Of a stretch of DNA of 63,297 bases, positions 46,939 to 57,364 are shown one piece after another. A program made the translations under genes and the position numbers. Below the pieces are notes generated by a model, which ran no database searches, was not told the origin of the DNA, and worked only from the letters and a program-made list of their open reading frames with translations. How positions within the stretch are numbered: position 1 is the stretch's first letter; each line of letters begins with the position of its first letter. This DNA comes from Anaerocolumna sp. (lineage in GTDB: Bacteria > Bacillota > Clostridia > Lachnospirales > Lachnospiraceae): NCBI GenBank assembly GCA_029256725.1, contig JAQSXJ010000020.1:1-63297 (forward strand), given 5' to 3'.

Positions 46939-49900
46939 TTACAGTTTTGCAATATCTATCAGTGTTATATTATCTAGATCTGCATTTTCAAGGCTGGTTA
47001 CCAGAGCTCCTGCTGTGTCCAATGAAGTGAGGCAGGTTACGCCATTTTCAATGGAGGTTCTGCGGATTAAGAAACCGTCTCTTGATTTATCTCGTCCCTG
47101 TGTTGGTGTATCGATAACCAGATCTATTTCGTGTCCCATAATCAGGTCAATGATAGTAGGCGCTTCCTTATCCAATTTATTAACCGGGATTGCCTTAACT
47201 CCATTGTCATTTAGGTATTTGGCAGTACTTCTGGTGGCATAGATTTCGTAACCAAGTTTCTTAAATCTTCCGGCTACTATGACTGCTTCCTCTTTATCTG
47301 CATCTTTTACTGTCATTATCATTTTCTTATGCTTTGGAAGATTTATTCCTGCTCCAAGGAATGCCTTATACAGTGCTTCGTTAAAGGTCTTGGCAATACC
47401 AAGGCATTCTCCGGTGGATTTCATTTCCGGTCCTAAGCTGATATCTGCGCCGTACAATTTTTCAAAGGAGAAGACTGGCATCTTTATTGCAATATATCCG
47501 GCATTGGGTGCAAGTCCTGTTCCAAATCCCAAATCTTTTAATTTATCTCCTAAGATAACCTGAGAAGCAAGTTCTACAATTGGTATTCCTGTTACTTTGC
47601 TGATGTAAGGTACAGTACGGCTGGAACGGGGGTTGACTTCTATTACATATACCTCTTCCTTGTATACAATGAACTGTATATTTATAAGCCCAATTACATG
47701 AAGTGATTTTGCAAGTCTTCTGGTATATTCTACAATTACTTCTTGTGTCTTATCGGTTACATTCTGGGCAGGATATACAGAGATGCTGTCTCCGGAATGG
47801 ATTCCTGCACGTTCTACATGCTCCATAATACCAGGTATCAGGATCTCTTCTCCGTCGCATACTGCATCAACTTCCACTTCTTTTCCCATAAGGTATTTAT
47901 CTACCAGTATAGGGTGTTCCTGAACATTCAGGTTGATGATATCCATGAATTCTACGATATCCTCATCGCATATTGCTATTTGCATACCCTGTCCGCCCAG
48001 TACGTAGGAAGGTCTTACTAATACCGGATAACCTAATTCATTGGCAACTTGAATTGCTTCCTCTGTGGTATATACAGTCTTTCCGGCTGGTCTTGGTATG
48101 GAGCACTCTTCTAAGATAGCATCAAATAATTCTCTGTCTTCTGCTGCATCAACGTCTTCTGCGCTGGTTCCTAGGATAGGAACTCCCATTTTAAGGAGTG
48201 CTTCTGTTAATTTGATTGCTGTCTGACCGCCAAACTGAACTACTGCTCCGTCGGGTTTTTCTAAGTCTACGATACTTTCTACATCTTCCGGTGTAAGGGG
48301 CTCGAAGTAAAGTTTATCAGCAATATCAAAGTCTGTACTTACGGTCTCCGGATTGTTATTTACTATAATGGTTTCATAACCGGCTTTGGACAATGCCCAT
48401 ACACTGTGTACGGAACAGTAATCGAATTCAATTCCCTGTCCGATACGAATAGGTCCGGAGCCTAATACCATTACTTTCTTTCTGTCTCTGGTTTCTTCCA
48501 CTTCATTTGTGCTGGCATAGCAAGAATAATAGTAAGGCGTGCTGGCTTCAAATTCCGCAGCGCAGGTATCAACCATCTTATAAGCAGGGAGTATCTTATA
48601 TTCTTCCTTACGAAGTTTCTTAATTTCCTCCAGGCTTTTTCCTGTTAAGTCTGCAATAACACGGTCAGGATATTCCAGTCTCTTGGCTTCTGTTAACAGT
48701 TCAGCCGTAAGAGGTTTGGTCTTAAGCTCCTCTTCCATCTCAACTAAAATAGCTATTTTATCTAAGAACCATCTGTCAATTCTCGTAATTGCAAAGATTT
48801 CATCATAAGAGATTCCTCTTCTGATAGCTTCTGCTACTACGAACAGACGACGGTCATCAATGCGGTGTAAGAACTCAATGATTTCTTCTTTGGTATTCTG
48901 ATTGTAATTGCCGTGATTTAAGCTGTAAATATTCAGTTCCAGGGAACGTAAGGCTTTCATAAGTGCACCTTCAAAGTTGGTGCAGATACTCATAACCTCT
49001 CCGGTAGCTTTCATCTGGGTAGTAAGGGTTCTCTTTGCCATAATGAATTTATCAAAAGGCCATTTAGGAATCTTTACGACCACATAATCAAGTGCGGGTT
49101 CAAAGCTGGCAAAAGTCTTACCGGTGATAGCATTAGGGATTTCATCCAGATTATAGCCTAAGGCAATTTTAGCGGCTACCTTGGCAATAGGGTATCCTGT
49201 AGCCTTGGAGGCTAATGCAGAAGAACGGCTTACCCTGGGATTTACTTCGATTACACAATACTCAAAAGTGTCGGGATGGAGGGCATATTGAACGTTACAG
49301 CCTCCTGTGATTTTTAATTCTGTGATGATATTAAGAGCAGAAGTTCTTAACATCTGATATTCTTTATCGGATAAGGTCTGGGAAGGAGCTACTACAATAC
49401 TGTCTCCGGTGTGAACACCTACAGGATCCAGATTCTCCATGTTGCAGACGGTAATACAATTACCCTGCTTATCTCTCATTACTTCATATTCTATTTCTTT
49501 CCAACCGGCAATGCTTCGTTCGATCAGACACTGTCCGACACGGCTTAATCTTAGACCGTTAGAACAAATTTCTTTTAACAGTTCGGGGTCTGCTGCGATA
49601 CCACCGCCGCTGCCGCCAAGGGTGTAAGCGGGTCTTACAACTACTGGGTAACCAATGGTTTCTGCAAAAGCTAAAGCAGCCTCTACATCTGTTACAACAG
49701 TACTAGGGGCACAAGGTTCACCGATCTTTTCCATAGTGGTCTTGAATTCCAGACGATCCTCTGCCTTTTTTATAGTTTCTGAAGTGGTTCCGATCATGCG
49801 GATTCCGTTATCTTTTAAGAAACCGGACTCATCTAATTCCATGGCAATATTTAATGCCGCCTGTCCGCCCAGGGTTGGCAGTACGCTGTCGGGCTGTTCC

Positions 49901-50139
49901 AGGAGAAGAATCTTCTTAACCATATCCGGTGTCAGTGGTTCAATATATACTTTATCTGCAATATCCTTATCTGTCATAATGGTTGCAGGATTGGAGTTAA
50001 CCAGTACTACTTCAATTCCTTCCTCTTTTAAGGAACGGCAGGCCTGTGTGCCGGCATAGTCAAACTCAGCCGCCTGACCGATGACAATAGGACCGGAACC
50101 GATAACCAGAACTTTCTTAATATCCATTATTTTTGGCAT
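46939..50139 (-). CDS. carB: Carbamoyl-phosphate synthase large chain
   Basis: A 1066-residue enzyme that makes carbamoyl phosphate from bicarbonate, ammonia and two ATP for pyrimidine and arginine synthesis. It has the usual four parts: first ATP-grasp half (1-400), oligomerisation region (400-550), second ATP-grasp half (550-930) and C-terminal MGS-like allosteric domain (935-1066). The two halves begin with the matching [15 protein letters not shown] and [22 protein letters not shown] lies five bases before the ATG. It overlaps the end of carA by 13 bases. Confidence 0.97.
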   Translation of the reverse strand: MPKIMDIKKVLVIGSGPIVIGQAAEFDYAGTQACRSLKEEGIEVVLVNSNPATIMTDKDIADKVYIEPLTPDMVKKILLLEQPDSVLPTLGGQAALNIAMELDESGFLKDNGIRMIGTTSETIKKAEDRLEFKTTMEKIGEPCAPSTVVTDVEAALAFAETIGYPVVVRPAYTLGGSGGGIAADPELLKEICSNGLRLSRVGQCLIERSIAGWKEIEYEVMRDKQGNCITVCNMENLDPVGVHTGDSIVVAPSQTLSDKEYQMLRTSALNIITELKITGGCNVQYALHPDTFEYCVIEVNPRVSRSSALASKATGYPIAKVAAKIALGYNLDEIPNAITGKTFASFEPALDYVVVKIPKWPFDKFIMAKRTLTTQMKATGEVMSICTNFEGALMKALRSLELNIYSLNHGNYNQNTKEEIIEFLHRIDDRRLFVVAEAIRRGISYDEIFAITRIDRWFLDKIAILVEMEEELKTKPLTAELLTEAKRLEYPDRVIADLTGKSLEEIKKLRKEEYKILPAYKMVDTCAAEFEASTPYYYSCYASTNEVEETRDRKKVMVLGSGPIRIGQGIEFDYCSVHSVWALSKAGYETIIVNNNPETVSTDFDIADKLYFEPLTPEDVESIVDLEKPDGAVVQFGGQTAIKLTEALLKMGVPILGTSAEDVDAAEDRELFDAILEECSIPRPAGKTVYTTEEAIQVANELGYPVLVRPSYVLGGQGMQIAICDEDIVEFMDIINLNVQEHPILVDKYLMGKEVEVDAVCDGEEILIPGIMEHVERAGIHSGDSISVYPAQNVTDKTQEVIVEYTRRLAKSLHVIGLINIQFIVYKEEVYVIEVNPRSSRTVPYISKVTGIPIVELASQVILGDKLKDLGFGTGLAPNAGYIAIKMPVFSFEKLYGADISLGPEMKSTGECLGIAKTFNEALYKAFLGAGINLPKHKKMIMTVKDADKEEAVIVAGRFKKLGYEIYATRSTAKYLNDNGVKAIPVNKLDKEAPTIIDLIMGHEIDLVIDTPTQGRDKSRDGFLIRRTSIENGVTCLTSLDTAGALVTSLENADLDNITLIDIAKL

Positions 50140-51275
50140 ATCTGCACCTCCATCATGCTTAAAAACTCGTCAAAAAGGAACTCGGAATCCTGAGGACCTG
50201 CACAGGCCTCGGGATGAAACTGTACGGTAAATATGTTCTTACCAATATAGTGATAACCTTCAATGGTTCCGTCGTTGGCATTTACGAAATACTTTTCGGC
50301 AACCTCTGCTTTTAGGGTACCGTCCTCTACCACGTATCCGTGATTCTGAGAAGAGATATACACTCTTCCGGTCTTAAGATCCTTCACCGGGTGGTTAGCG
50401 CCTCTGTGTCCGTATTTCATTTTCTTGGTATCTCCGCCGCAGGCCAGGGCCATAAGCTGATGTCCAAGACAGATTGCAAAGATGGGAACATCGCTGTTAT
50501 ACATCTTTTTGATTTCTTCAATTACTTCTACACATTCTTTCGGGTCTCCCGGTCCGTTGGAGAGCATAATGCCGTCAGGCTTATCTGCTAAGATTTCCTC
50601 TGCTGTTGTCATCGCCGGATAGATGGTTACGTCACATCCTCTTTTTAAGAGGCAGTCCTTTATATTATCCTTAGAACCGTAATCCAGTAAAGCCACTTTG
50701 TAATGCCCTGTCTTGTATGGGTTAACCTTTAATCCGCTTCTTGCAAGATCAGCTTTGCCAGGCTTGAACTCTTCTGCCTTGTAGCTGGTCTTTTCTGCAC
50801 AGGTTACTTTATTTACAACACCTGTTACTTTATGGGCTTTTAATTCCTTGATTACATCTTCTACCTTCACATCTTCTCTGCAAGTAATCATACCGTTCAT
50901 AGTTCCCTTTTCTCTTAGAATCTTTGTCAGGGCTCTGGTATCTATTCCTGCTATTCCCGGTATATCATTCTTCTTTAAGAAATATTCGATTGTATCCTCA
51001 CTGCGGAAGTTACTGGGTCTCCTGGCGATCTCTCTTACAATATAGCCATCTACCCAGGGCTTTTTCGATTCCATATCCTCGTAACAGATTCCGTAATTTC
51101 CTATCAGCGGGTATGTCATAACGACTGCCTGTCCTGCATAGGAGGGATCTGTGAGAATTTCCAAATAACCAGTCATAGAAGTATTAAATACAATTTCACT
51201 GATTACATCCCTTGTCGAGCCAATACTTGTTCCTGCAAATATATTGCCGTCCTCCAGTATTAAGAAAGCTTTCAT
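50127..51275 (-). CDS. carA: Carbamoyl-phosphate synthase small chain
   Basis: A 382-residue glutaminase subunit that supplies ammonia to CarB through an internal tunnel. The N-terminal CPSase domain (1-150) is followed by a class I glutamine amidotransferase domain with nucleophile Cys269 (FAICLGHQ, the same number as in E. coli) and the His/Glu pair in QFHPEA. The ATG at 51275 is chosen because AGGTGG lies five bases upstream; a GTG at 51284 overlaps that site. It starts an operon with carB. The leader contains a promoter and a terminator. Confidence 0.96.
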   Translation of the reverse strand: MKAFLILEDGNIFAGTSIGSTRDVISEIVFNTSMTGYLEILTDPSYAGQAVVMTYPLIGNYGICYEDMESKKPWVDGYIVREIARRPSNFRSEDTIEYFLKKNDIPGIAGIDTRALTKILREKGTMNGMITCREDVKVEDVIKELKAHKVTGVVNKVTCAEKTSYKAEEFKPGKADLARSGLKVNPYKTGHYKVALLDYGSKDNIKDCLLKRGCDVTIYPAMTTAEEILADKPDGIMLSNGPGDPKECVEVIEEIKKMYNSDVPIFAICLGHQLMALACGGDTKKMKYGHRGANHPVKDLKTGRVYISSQNHGYVVEDGTLKAEVAEKYFVNANDGTIEGYHYIGKNIFTVQFHPEACAGPQDSEFLFDEFLSMMEVQICQK

Positions 51276-51358
51276 AACTTCCACCTGTTCCTTTCAATGT
51301 CGTACACTTAACAGTTCCCTTGGGCTGCCTTTATTGCCTTTATACCTGATTTTGCCCG

Positions 51359-51398
51359 AAAAAAAAGAGTAGAATACATTATTTTTACCTACTACTCT
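51359..51398 (-). promoter_or_regulatory. Leader terminator (possible attenuator) of carAB
   Basis: On the minus strand AGAGTAG (51392-51398) pairs with CTACTCT (51366-51372) around a 19-base loop and is followed by eight Ts. It lies about 30-60 bases after the predicted transcription start and 85 bases before carA. I do not see a clear PyrR anti-terminator or binding loop. Confidence 0.65.
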
Positions 51399-51431
51399 CC
51401 CATTAAGCTCACTGATACCCAAATTGTTAGT

Positions 51432-51460
51432 ATTCTATCATATCCCTTTTAGAAAAACAA
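51432..51460 (-). promoter_or_regulatory. Sigma-A-type promoter of carAB
   Basis: On the minus strand TTGTTT (51455-51460) and TAGAAT (51432-51437) are separated by 17 bases; transcription would start near 51425. Confidence 0.65.
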
Positions 51461-51556
51461 GAATTTTTTTTATTAGTTTTTTGAAGGAGATTTATAAGGA
51501 GCTGTTATTTATTTTTATTCATATTTTTATATAATTATACATTAGATTTGGGTTGT

Positions 51557-51800
51557 GGGGACGGACGATGATTGGAGGGACTGTTTATTCGTCTTGCTGT
51601 TCGAGAGCCCTTATTCCACTAAAGTTCCAGTAACTGTTCATGGCAGGTCAATTAGTGCCAAACTCGCTGTTAGACTGTGGCAGAGCTAATTTATTGAGCT
51701 CAGACAGTGGCACAAATTGACCTATTCACAGTTTCTGAAACTTAAGTGTCATAAGGAACCTCTCAATGCAAAACTCATAACCAGTCCCTCCAATCATCTG
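51557..51800 (+). repeat. Large foldback element F (diverged member)
   Basis: Opens with GTGGGGACGGACGATG. The outer arms GATGATTGGAGGGACTG (51567-51583) and its exact complement (51782-51798) enclose a second helix (51622-51660 with 51708-51743, imperfect) and an apex with GAGCTAATTTATTGAGCTC. CCAAACTCGCT lies before the apex, as in the element at 6421. It shares the GGGGACGG end and AACTCGC with the main family, but its arms are unrelated. It lies back to back with copy E. Confidence 0.75.
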
Positions 51801-51928
51801 TAGTTTTCATATCAGATTTACTATTTTCATTACTTATTTTTCTGTTGCTTATTTTTTACTTTTTTTCCGAATATTACTATTTTTTATAATAGTCTAAGGG
51901 TCCAAAGCCCTGTTTCAAACTATAAGCA

Positions 51929-52146
51929 GGTGATTTGCACAAAAGAGGAAGATCAATGCGCCTATGGAAATGTATAAGAAGTCCTTTTCTCTGAAGATTC
52001 TGTGCTATATCCTCAAGCAGATTGTTTGAGCGAAGCGAGTTATCTGTTTGAGGATATGTCAAGCACAGAATCTTCAGAGAATTAGGACTTCTTATACATT
52101 GTAATCGAAGCATTGATCTTCCTCTTTTGTGCAAATCGCCGTCCCA
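51929..52146 (-). repeat. Large palindromic element E (sense minus)
   Basis: On the minus strand it opens TGGGACGGCGATTTGCAC. The outer arms 51929-51958 and 52111-52140 match over 29 of 30 bases, the longest perfect outer stem of the family. The arm sequence (AGAGGAAGATCAATG) differs from copies B-D yet both arms agree with each other. Conserved loops remain (ATGCTTCGATTAC against TTTCCATAGGCGCAT), as do AACTCGCTTCGC and the CTCTGAAGATTCTGTGC helix. It begins next to the stop codon of the 52147 gene. Confidence 0.9.
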
Positions 52147-52935
52147 TTACATTCCCATACTTTCGTACTTTCTGATACCCCGATAGAATACAAAGCGTGC
52201 TGCTAAGAAAAATAATATGCACATGCCTATTAACAGCAGACCATATCTAATGACGTGTTCTCCCCGTATTATGTATGCTGGTACCAGTCCTATGAAACCA
52301 TAGGGGATAATGAATAATAGGATAAGCTGTACTCCTTTGGGATATATATTTATGGGGTATCTTGCATATTGCCCTATGCTGCTGATGGTAAATGGCAAGC
52401 TGGTTCTTCCGCCTGAATCGTACCAGAATATTAGGCTATTGCTAAGCAGGTAGACTGACATTAGGATAACCGTACCACAGACTATCAGGAATAAACACAA
52501 CAGTATAGAGCCGATATTGTATTTTCCCAGCGCATTAAGGGATAGATTCAGACTAATGATACCGAATAAGAATACACCTATTCCCTGTAAGCCCATTCCA
52601 TAGGACAGCACTTGATAAAGCGGTGATACTGGACGGGTTAATATTGAATCGAATTGTCCGTTAAATACCATTCCCGGCATTTGCCAGATCCCTTCAAAGA
52701 GTATACTATTCAGTCCTTCTGCGATAAATAGAAACGACATGATCAGATAGATCTCATGTTCCTGCCATCCTGCAATACTTGGGATATTATTATAGATTAC
52801 AAAGGGGATTGCAAGGATTAATATACGTGTCAGGATTCCGGAAATCAGCATCATCCAGAAATTAAAAGTGTATTCCATTTCAGTTTTGATATACTGCTCT
52901 TTCAGCTTTAAAAATATTCTTAGCACCTCTTTCAT
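52147..52935 (-). CDS. ABC-2 type permease (COG3694-like)
   Basis: A 262-residue membrane protein with six hydrophobic segments, the second permease of an ABC-2 type exporter of the group formerly called DUF990. The true start is the ATG at 52935, which overlaps the TGA of the upstream permease (ATGA) and has GGAGG just before it; a longer frame exists but is not needed. The stop codon directly abuts a large palindromic element. The exported compound is unknown. Confidence 0.85.
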   Translation of the reverse strand: MKEVLRIFLKLKEQYIKTEMEYTFNFWMMLISGILTRILILAIPFVIYNNIPSIAGWQEHEIYLIMSFLFIAEGLNSILFEGIWQMPGMVFNGQFDSILTRPVSPLYQVLSYGMGLQGIGVFLFGIISLNLSLNALGKYNIGSILLCLFLIVCGTVILMSVYLLSNSLIFWYDSGGRTSLPFTISSIGQYARYPINIYPKGVQLILLFIIPYGFIGLVPAYIIRGEHVIRYGLLLIGMCILFFLAARFVFYRGIRKYESMGM

Positions 52936-53729
52936 CCTCCTGCTATCATTAAGTTCTTTCGTACAAGTCCATATATTATATTGTGCAGAAGGACAAAGAC
53001 CACTATCCATACAATTTGAATCAAGTACATGATGGAAAGACTTATCGGTAATTCCTGCCCCAGCAGTAACGCTATGGGCATTTGCACCATATAGGGAAAT
53101 GGCGTCATATAGCTGATATTTCTAAGCCATTCCGGAAACATTGCAAGTGGCAGTACGGCTCCTGAAAAGAACTCAAACAGTGCGATCCTTGTCCAGGTAA
53201 TGCCTAAATAACCTGTACTGAAAAAACATAAAAGGCTGAATACATCCACCAGCAGTATACGAAGCAATACGGATAGTATACAGCATGGTATGAACAGTAA
53301 TATCGTATTCGATGTTGGTATTATCATATATTTGCCAAAGAGAAGGAAGCCTGCCACTACTATGAATAAATTTACTGCACTCTGTAATAATAGAACCCCT
53401 GTCATTTCGGATATATATTGTGCTAAAAATGATATAGGCCGGATACAGCGGGCAACTACTGTACCACTTCTGATTTCCCTTGCTAAGGTATTCTCTGATG
53501 ACCAGCTAAGCAGATTATTCAGTGCAAATGCTATTAAGATATAAGCAAACATTTCTTCTTTATTTATCCCACCTATGTCTGCACCTGCCTGCTGACCATA
53601 TAATGCCTGCCACAATAGATATTGACCGGCCAGTAGAACTACCGGTGTAAATAAATTCATAATAAAGCTGGTTTTATAATACAAATGACTCTGCATGGAG
53701 ATTCCTGTCAGTTTTAAGAATGCTTTCAC
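52932..53729 (-). CDS. ABC-2 type permease (COG4587-like)
   Basis: A 265-residue permease with six hydrophobic segments, first of two in this exporter. The ABC-2 family pattern TVVARCIRPISFLAQYISEM near the second segment is visible. It overlaps the ATPase gene by four bases and the next permease by four bases, so the three proteins are made together. Related systems are associated with export of lipids, peptides or drugs, but none can be named here. Confidence 0.86.
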   Translation of the reverse strand: MKAFLKLTGISMQSHLYYKTSFIMNLFTPVVLLAGQYLLWQALYGQQAGADIGGINKEEMFAYILIAFALNNLLSWSSENTLAREIRSGTVVARCIRPISFLAQYISEMTGVLLLQSAVNLFIVVAGFLLFGKYMIIPTSNTILLFIPCCILSVLLRILLVDVFSLLCFFSTGYLGITWTRIALFEFFSGAVLPLAMFPEWLRNISYMTPFPYMVQMPIALLLGQELPISLSIMYLIQIVWIVVFVLLHNIIYGLVRKNLMIAGG

Positions 53730-54655
53730 TCTACATTAGCCTCCTTTGAGAAAATCCTGGAAACCACTTCGTCTATATCCGGCTCTTGTATGGTTATATC
53801 TTCAATCTCAAATGCTCTGGATATTGCACTTAGAACCTGTTCGGATGTATATTGCTCCGTATGGTACATGATTTTCGTTGTTTTTCCCTCTACTGCGAAT
53901 CTGGCCTCCGGTAGTAGTAATTTTATTTCACTTTTTTGATTGCCAGCTACCTTTACCACTTTTTCTTTTACATAGCGATGCTTTAGATTATCCAAAGTGC
54001 CGTCATAGAATACCTTTCCTTTTGAAAGTACGATTGTATCCTCACAGATTTCATCAATATCATCTAAATCATGGCTTGTAAGAAATATACTGATTCCTTT
54101 TTCCTTATTCATCTGCCGCAGAAAGGTACGTATTGTGTGCTTTACATTAATATCCAGGCCTATAGTTGGCTCATCCAGATACAATATCTTTGGATTATGT
54201 AGAAATACCATTCCAATATCCGACTTCATTCGCTGCCCAAGAGACAGCTTCCTTGCCGGCGAGGACAGAATCGGTGCTAAATCCAGTAGTTCCACTACCA
54301 TCTCAAAGTTCTTTCGAAACTCATTCTTATCCAATTTATATAAAGTCTGAATGGCATTATAGCTCTCAATAACCGGTATATCAATCCATAGATTTGACTT
54401 CTGTCCAAATACTACCCCAATGTTTCTAAGATACTCCTGGCCGCTGCGTCTTGGGTCCTTGCCATATACTTTGATCTCACCAGCCGTAGGCGTTAATATT
54501 CCAATCATCATCTTAATAAGTGTAGACTTTCCAGCTCCATTTTCTCCGATACAAGCCATAGCTTGTCCTTCTGTAACTTGAAAGGAGACGTTATCAACTG
54601 CTGCTTTTTCAACCCATTCTGAGTGAAACAGATTTATGTTGTTTATTTCTATCAT
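53726..54655 (-). CDS. ABC exporter ATPase (COG4586-like)
   Basis: A 309-residue ATPase that energises the two ABC-2 permeases that follow. Walker A is GENGAGKST (about 38-46), the signature is LSLGQRMKSD, Walker B is ILYLDEPTIGLD and the switch His is in LTSHDLDD. The C-terminal 80 residues carry the extra domain typical of NatA/COG4586 ATPases. AAAGGAG lies 12 bases before the ATG. Confidence 0.93.
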   Translation of the reverse strand: MIEINNINLFHSEWVEKAAVDNVSFQVTEGQAMACIGENGAGKSTLIKMMIGILTPTAGEIKVYGKDPRRSGQEYLRNIGVVFGQKSNLWIDIPVIESYNAIQTLYKLDKNEFRKNFEMVVELLDLAPILSSPARKLSLGQRMKSDIGMVFLHNPKILYLDEPTIGLDINVKHTIRTFLRQMNKEKGISIFLTSHDLDDIDEICEDTIVLSKGKVFYDGTLDNLKHRYVKEKVVKVAGNQKSEIKLLLPEARFAVEGKTTKIMYHTEQYTSEQVLSAISRAFEIEDITIQEPDIDEVVSRIFSKEANVE

Positions 54656-55176
54656 GATAAGTTTTGTCTCCTTTGTATAAAAATACGATATGTCTCCTTT
54701 TTTATGTCCTAATCTAACTGTAATATTTTATTTTCATCTTAAATTAGAGATTTTTCATTGTATCTTCTTTATGGATTACTTATGGCGATTACTATTTTTA
54801 TGATTTTTTATAATTTCTAAGCTATGAAAAGAATATAATACAGAAGAAAAACTGGAAATAAATATATAAATATTATATATTTATATTTATGGAACAATAC
54901 ATATATACTGTACAGTTTTCACGATATCATATCTTCATAATCTAACAATATTGTCAATCATAATATGTAGTGCGTTATTAAAAATATCACATTTTTTATA
55001 CTTTGTCAAATATTGTTTGTGAAATATTACTATAAATTGTTTTTCTATTGATTTATGATTACTCGCTAAAGAATTCCTTAAATTTTCAAATGAACTTTTT
55101 GACTAAATTGAAGTAAGCCGGACGGCATCTGCCGGAAAGGAATGGATAAATACAATTTATTATGGCTTCTATTAAG
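54656..55176. other. AT-rich gene-free region
   Basis: About 520 bases with no gene or strong hairpin. It contains AT-rich runs (for example around 54855-54890) and presumably the ATPase promoter. Nothing further could be supported. Confidence 0.5.
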
Positions 55177-56460
55177 CTAGCTTAATTCTGCTATTCTTGT
55201 TACTGCAACATATATGCCCGATATTCTATACCAGGTTGGCAGATCTACTATTCCGTTTGCAGGAAGACCAAAGGTCTGCTGAAAAGCTCTTACAGCTGCT
55301 TCTGTCTGAGGTCCAAAGACTCCGTCTACGGCTACCGTGGGTACTACTGTGTAGACCTGTGATATGGCATTTAGCTGTTCTTGCATCTGACGTACACTGT
55401 CTCCTCTGGAGCCTATTGTAAGGTTGGCTCCCGGCCAGGATGAGGGGACACCGGAGACCTGGTTTGCAGAATTTATATAGATGCTGGAACCATAGAAATT
55501 ACGCAGTATCTGGATGGCGGTCATTCCCTGGTCTCCCAGTGACTTTGAACCCCACTGAGTCATCCATCCTGGACAGGTAACATTTCTTCCATCACAATAT
55601 TGGGTTAGAATTGGCTGCTTTACATTAGGCCGTGACAGGTAATTATTAAATACCTGGTCCACTGCCTGTGATATAGTATCATATATATTTCTGCCTCTCA
55701 TCCATTTATGATCAAAGGCTGTTGACGAGGTGATGGTAAATGTATAACCTCTGTTACGATACCATTCCGTATATACTCTGTTAAGAGTAAATGACATAAT
55801 TGCTAATATATTTGCGGTAATAGTGGAAGCCGGCCAGGTTGCATAGATTTCACTGGAGGCTACATTTTTAATATAATCACTATATCGCTCATAGTAGTTA
55901 GAGGCGCTGGTATCTGTGGGCGGACCGTCATGAACGATGACAAATTCCGGTACTACTACCCCTGGCAGTACGATTTCTCCGCTTTCACTGGTTGGCTTTA
56001 TCTCAGCTTCCGCAATTTTAGGCGGATAATCGCCAAAAAGAGTATGGGGCGGTATAACATAGCGCTGGGTTCCCTGCGCCGCTCTTACCGTAATAGGCTG
56101 TATTGCTGTAACATCCGGTAAAATTTCCGCACCATCTACATCAATGCTGTCAAACCCTTCTGCGGTTACATTAACATTATATAAGGAGTAAGGCTGTGCT
56201 TCTTGTGCCGGATCCAGGCTGTAGTCTATGGGCGGCGCTTGAAGATCAATGACCGGAGTTCTTCCCAATTCATCTGTTGTCAGTTCCTCCACAGTAGAAT
56301 CCGGAACACCGGTATAACTTATCCGAACCCTCGCATTGGGTACCGGCCGAAATCCTTGCTCTGTCGTTACATTTACCTGAAATTTTCCGAAACTCTCTGT
56401 TCCCATTTGTGCCGGATATATCTTTTGTTGTTTATAATCATAATTACCCATTGTCCACAC
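55177..56460 (-). CDS. SleC-like spore cortex-lytic protein
   Basis: A 427-residue protein resembling clostridial SleC. The N-terminal part (1-160) contains beta-rich repeats (GKFQVNVTTEQGFRPVPNAR, YNVNVTAEGFDS). The middle part (about 170-335) is the SpoIID-like cortex hydrolase domain, with YIKNVASSEIYATWP, SFTLNRVYTEWYRNRGY and QYCDGRNVTCPGWMTQWGS. The C-terminus (about 345-425) is a peptidoglycan-binding domain (IGSRGDSVRQMQEQLNAI, VDGVFGPQTEAAVRAFQ). SleC proteins break down the spore cortex after Csp cleavage. The GTG at 56460 or ATG at 56451 may be the start; neither has a strong binding site. There is no signal peptide. Confidence 0.82.
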   Translation of the reverse strand: MWTMGNYDYKQQKIYPAQMGTESFGKFQVNVTTEQGFRPVPNARVRISYTGVPDSTVEELTTDELGRTPVIDLQAPPIDYSLDPAQEAQPYSLYNVNVTAEGFDSIDVDGAEILPDVTAIQPITVRAAQGTQRYVIPPHTLFGDYPPKIAEAEIKPTSESGEIVLPGVVVPEFVIVHDGPPTDTSASNYYERYSDYIKNVASSEIYATWPASTITANILAIMSFTLNRVYTEWYRNRGYTFTITSSTAFDHKWMRGRNIYDTISQAVDQVFNNYLSRPNVKQPILTQYCDGRNVTCPGWMTQWGSKSLGDQGMTAIQILRNFYGSSIYINSANQVSGVPSSWPGANLTIGSRGDSVRQMQEQLNAISQVYTVVPTVAVDGVFGPQTEAAVRAFQQTFGLPANGIVDLPTWYRISGIYVAVTRIAELS

Positions 56461-56713
56461 TTATTTTTCTATAGGATTACTTCAATATATGCTGTTACCG
56501 GCATGATAATGATTGATATAGGAATTTTTATGCTTTTGACTTTTATGGTTGAAGCTGTTAATATTCCTACTAAACCTTCTATATAATTTATATACTATTA
56601 GCTTTACTTCTTACTGATCGTAACTTTGCTGACAGTTGTATTAGATTTGACATATAACGGGTAATATTATAGAATAACTTAAGAATTCTGGAATTTATAA
56701 ATAAGAGGTGCAT

Positions 56714-57268
56714 ATGACAGCTAAACTAAACGGATATGATAATTTAATGAAAAATATTAAATCAACCATATATGAAGGAATCTTAAAACTTGGAATTGTA
56801 AAAGGTGAGAGTTTTGGTATCTACTATGAACTTGATCTACTAAATTATCTGTTAGGTACAGATACTATGAATGCTGAGAGCATGTTAGAGAACTTAAAGG
56901 ATTTTACGGATTTTTCAAATGCACTGTTTATTCCGATGACGATTCGTAGGGAAGGCTCCCGCTTTCGTTTTATCGTTTCTGGAGAAGGGGTGGAACAAAT
57001 AAGCAAAGATACCTCCTCCACCGATTTCTTAAAAAATCTGATTGATCTGGTGAACACTCATAAATTTGATTTGAACCAGGTTCAAAAAGTATTTGAAGCT
57101 TCCGGCCAGACATATTCCTGTAAAGGAGTAGATAACCCTGAATTTGAATACGTTTTTTCTTTTTCCGATAATGACTTCGATCCTTTTTTCTATTGTTTTC
57201 ATATCGGTCAGGGTCACAGCCATTACCACCGTTTGCTGGAATTCAGCTACCGGAAGCTATTTTCCTAG
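56714..57268 (+). CDS. DUF3877-like protein
   Basis: A 184-residue soluble protein that I assign tentatively to DUF3877, a Lachnospiraceae family of unknown function. The visible pattern includes GIYYELDLLNYLLGTD, then an aromatic/acidic C-terminal half (FSFSDNDFDPFFYCFHIGQG, YHRLLEF). The ATG at 56714 has AAGAGGTG three bases upstream; a GTG at 56708 overlaps it. It is alone on its strand between the SleC-like and ThpR genes. Confidence 0.6.
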   Translation: MTAKLNGYDNLMKNIKSTIYEGILKLGIVKGESFGIYYELDLLNYLLGTDTMNAESMLENLKDFTDFSNALFIPMTIRREGSRFRFIVSGEGVEQISKDTSSTDFLKNLIDLVNTHKFDLNQVQKVFEASGQTYSCKGVDNPEFEYVFSFSDNDFDPFFYCFHIGQGHSHYHRLLEFSYRKLFS

Positions 57269-57364
57269 TACGGTGCCCCATAAGCAAGTTGCTACACCTG
57301 CCTGCGATAACATAGCAGTGCAAATTGAAGGTGCTGAATTGATTGAATATTGAGCAAGGTAGTA

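Noticed and set aside
51877..52134. Open frame of 85 codons on the minus strand
   Set aside because: It lies inside palindromic element E; the open frame follows from the repeat's base composition, with no start signal.
14003..52146. Large palindromes as ordinary rho-independent terminators
   Set aside because: They are 170-240 bp long, have conserved internal loops and asymmetric ends, and lack T-runs; true terminators elsewhere in the window look quite different.
14003..52146. Palindromes as CRISPR repeats
   Set aside because: They are scattered singly, not in regular arrays with spacers, and no cas genes are present.
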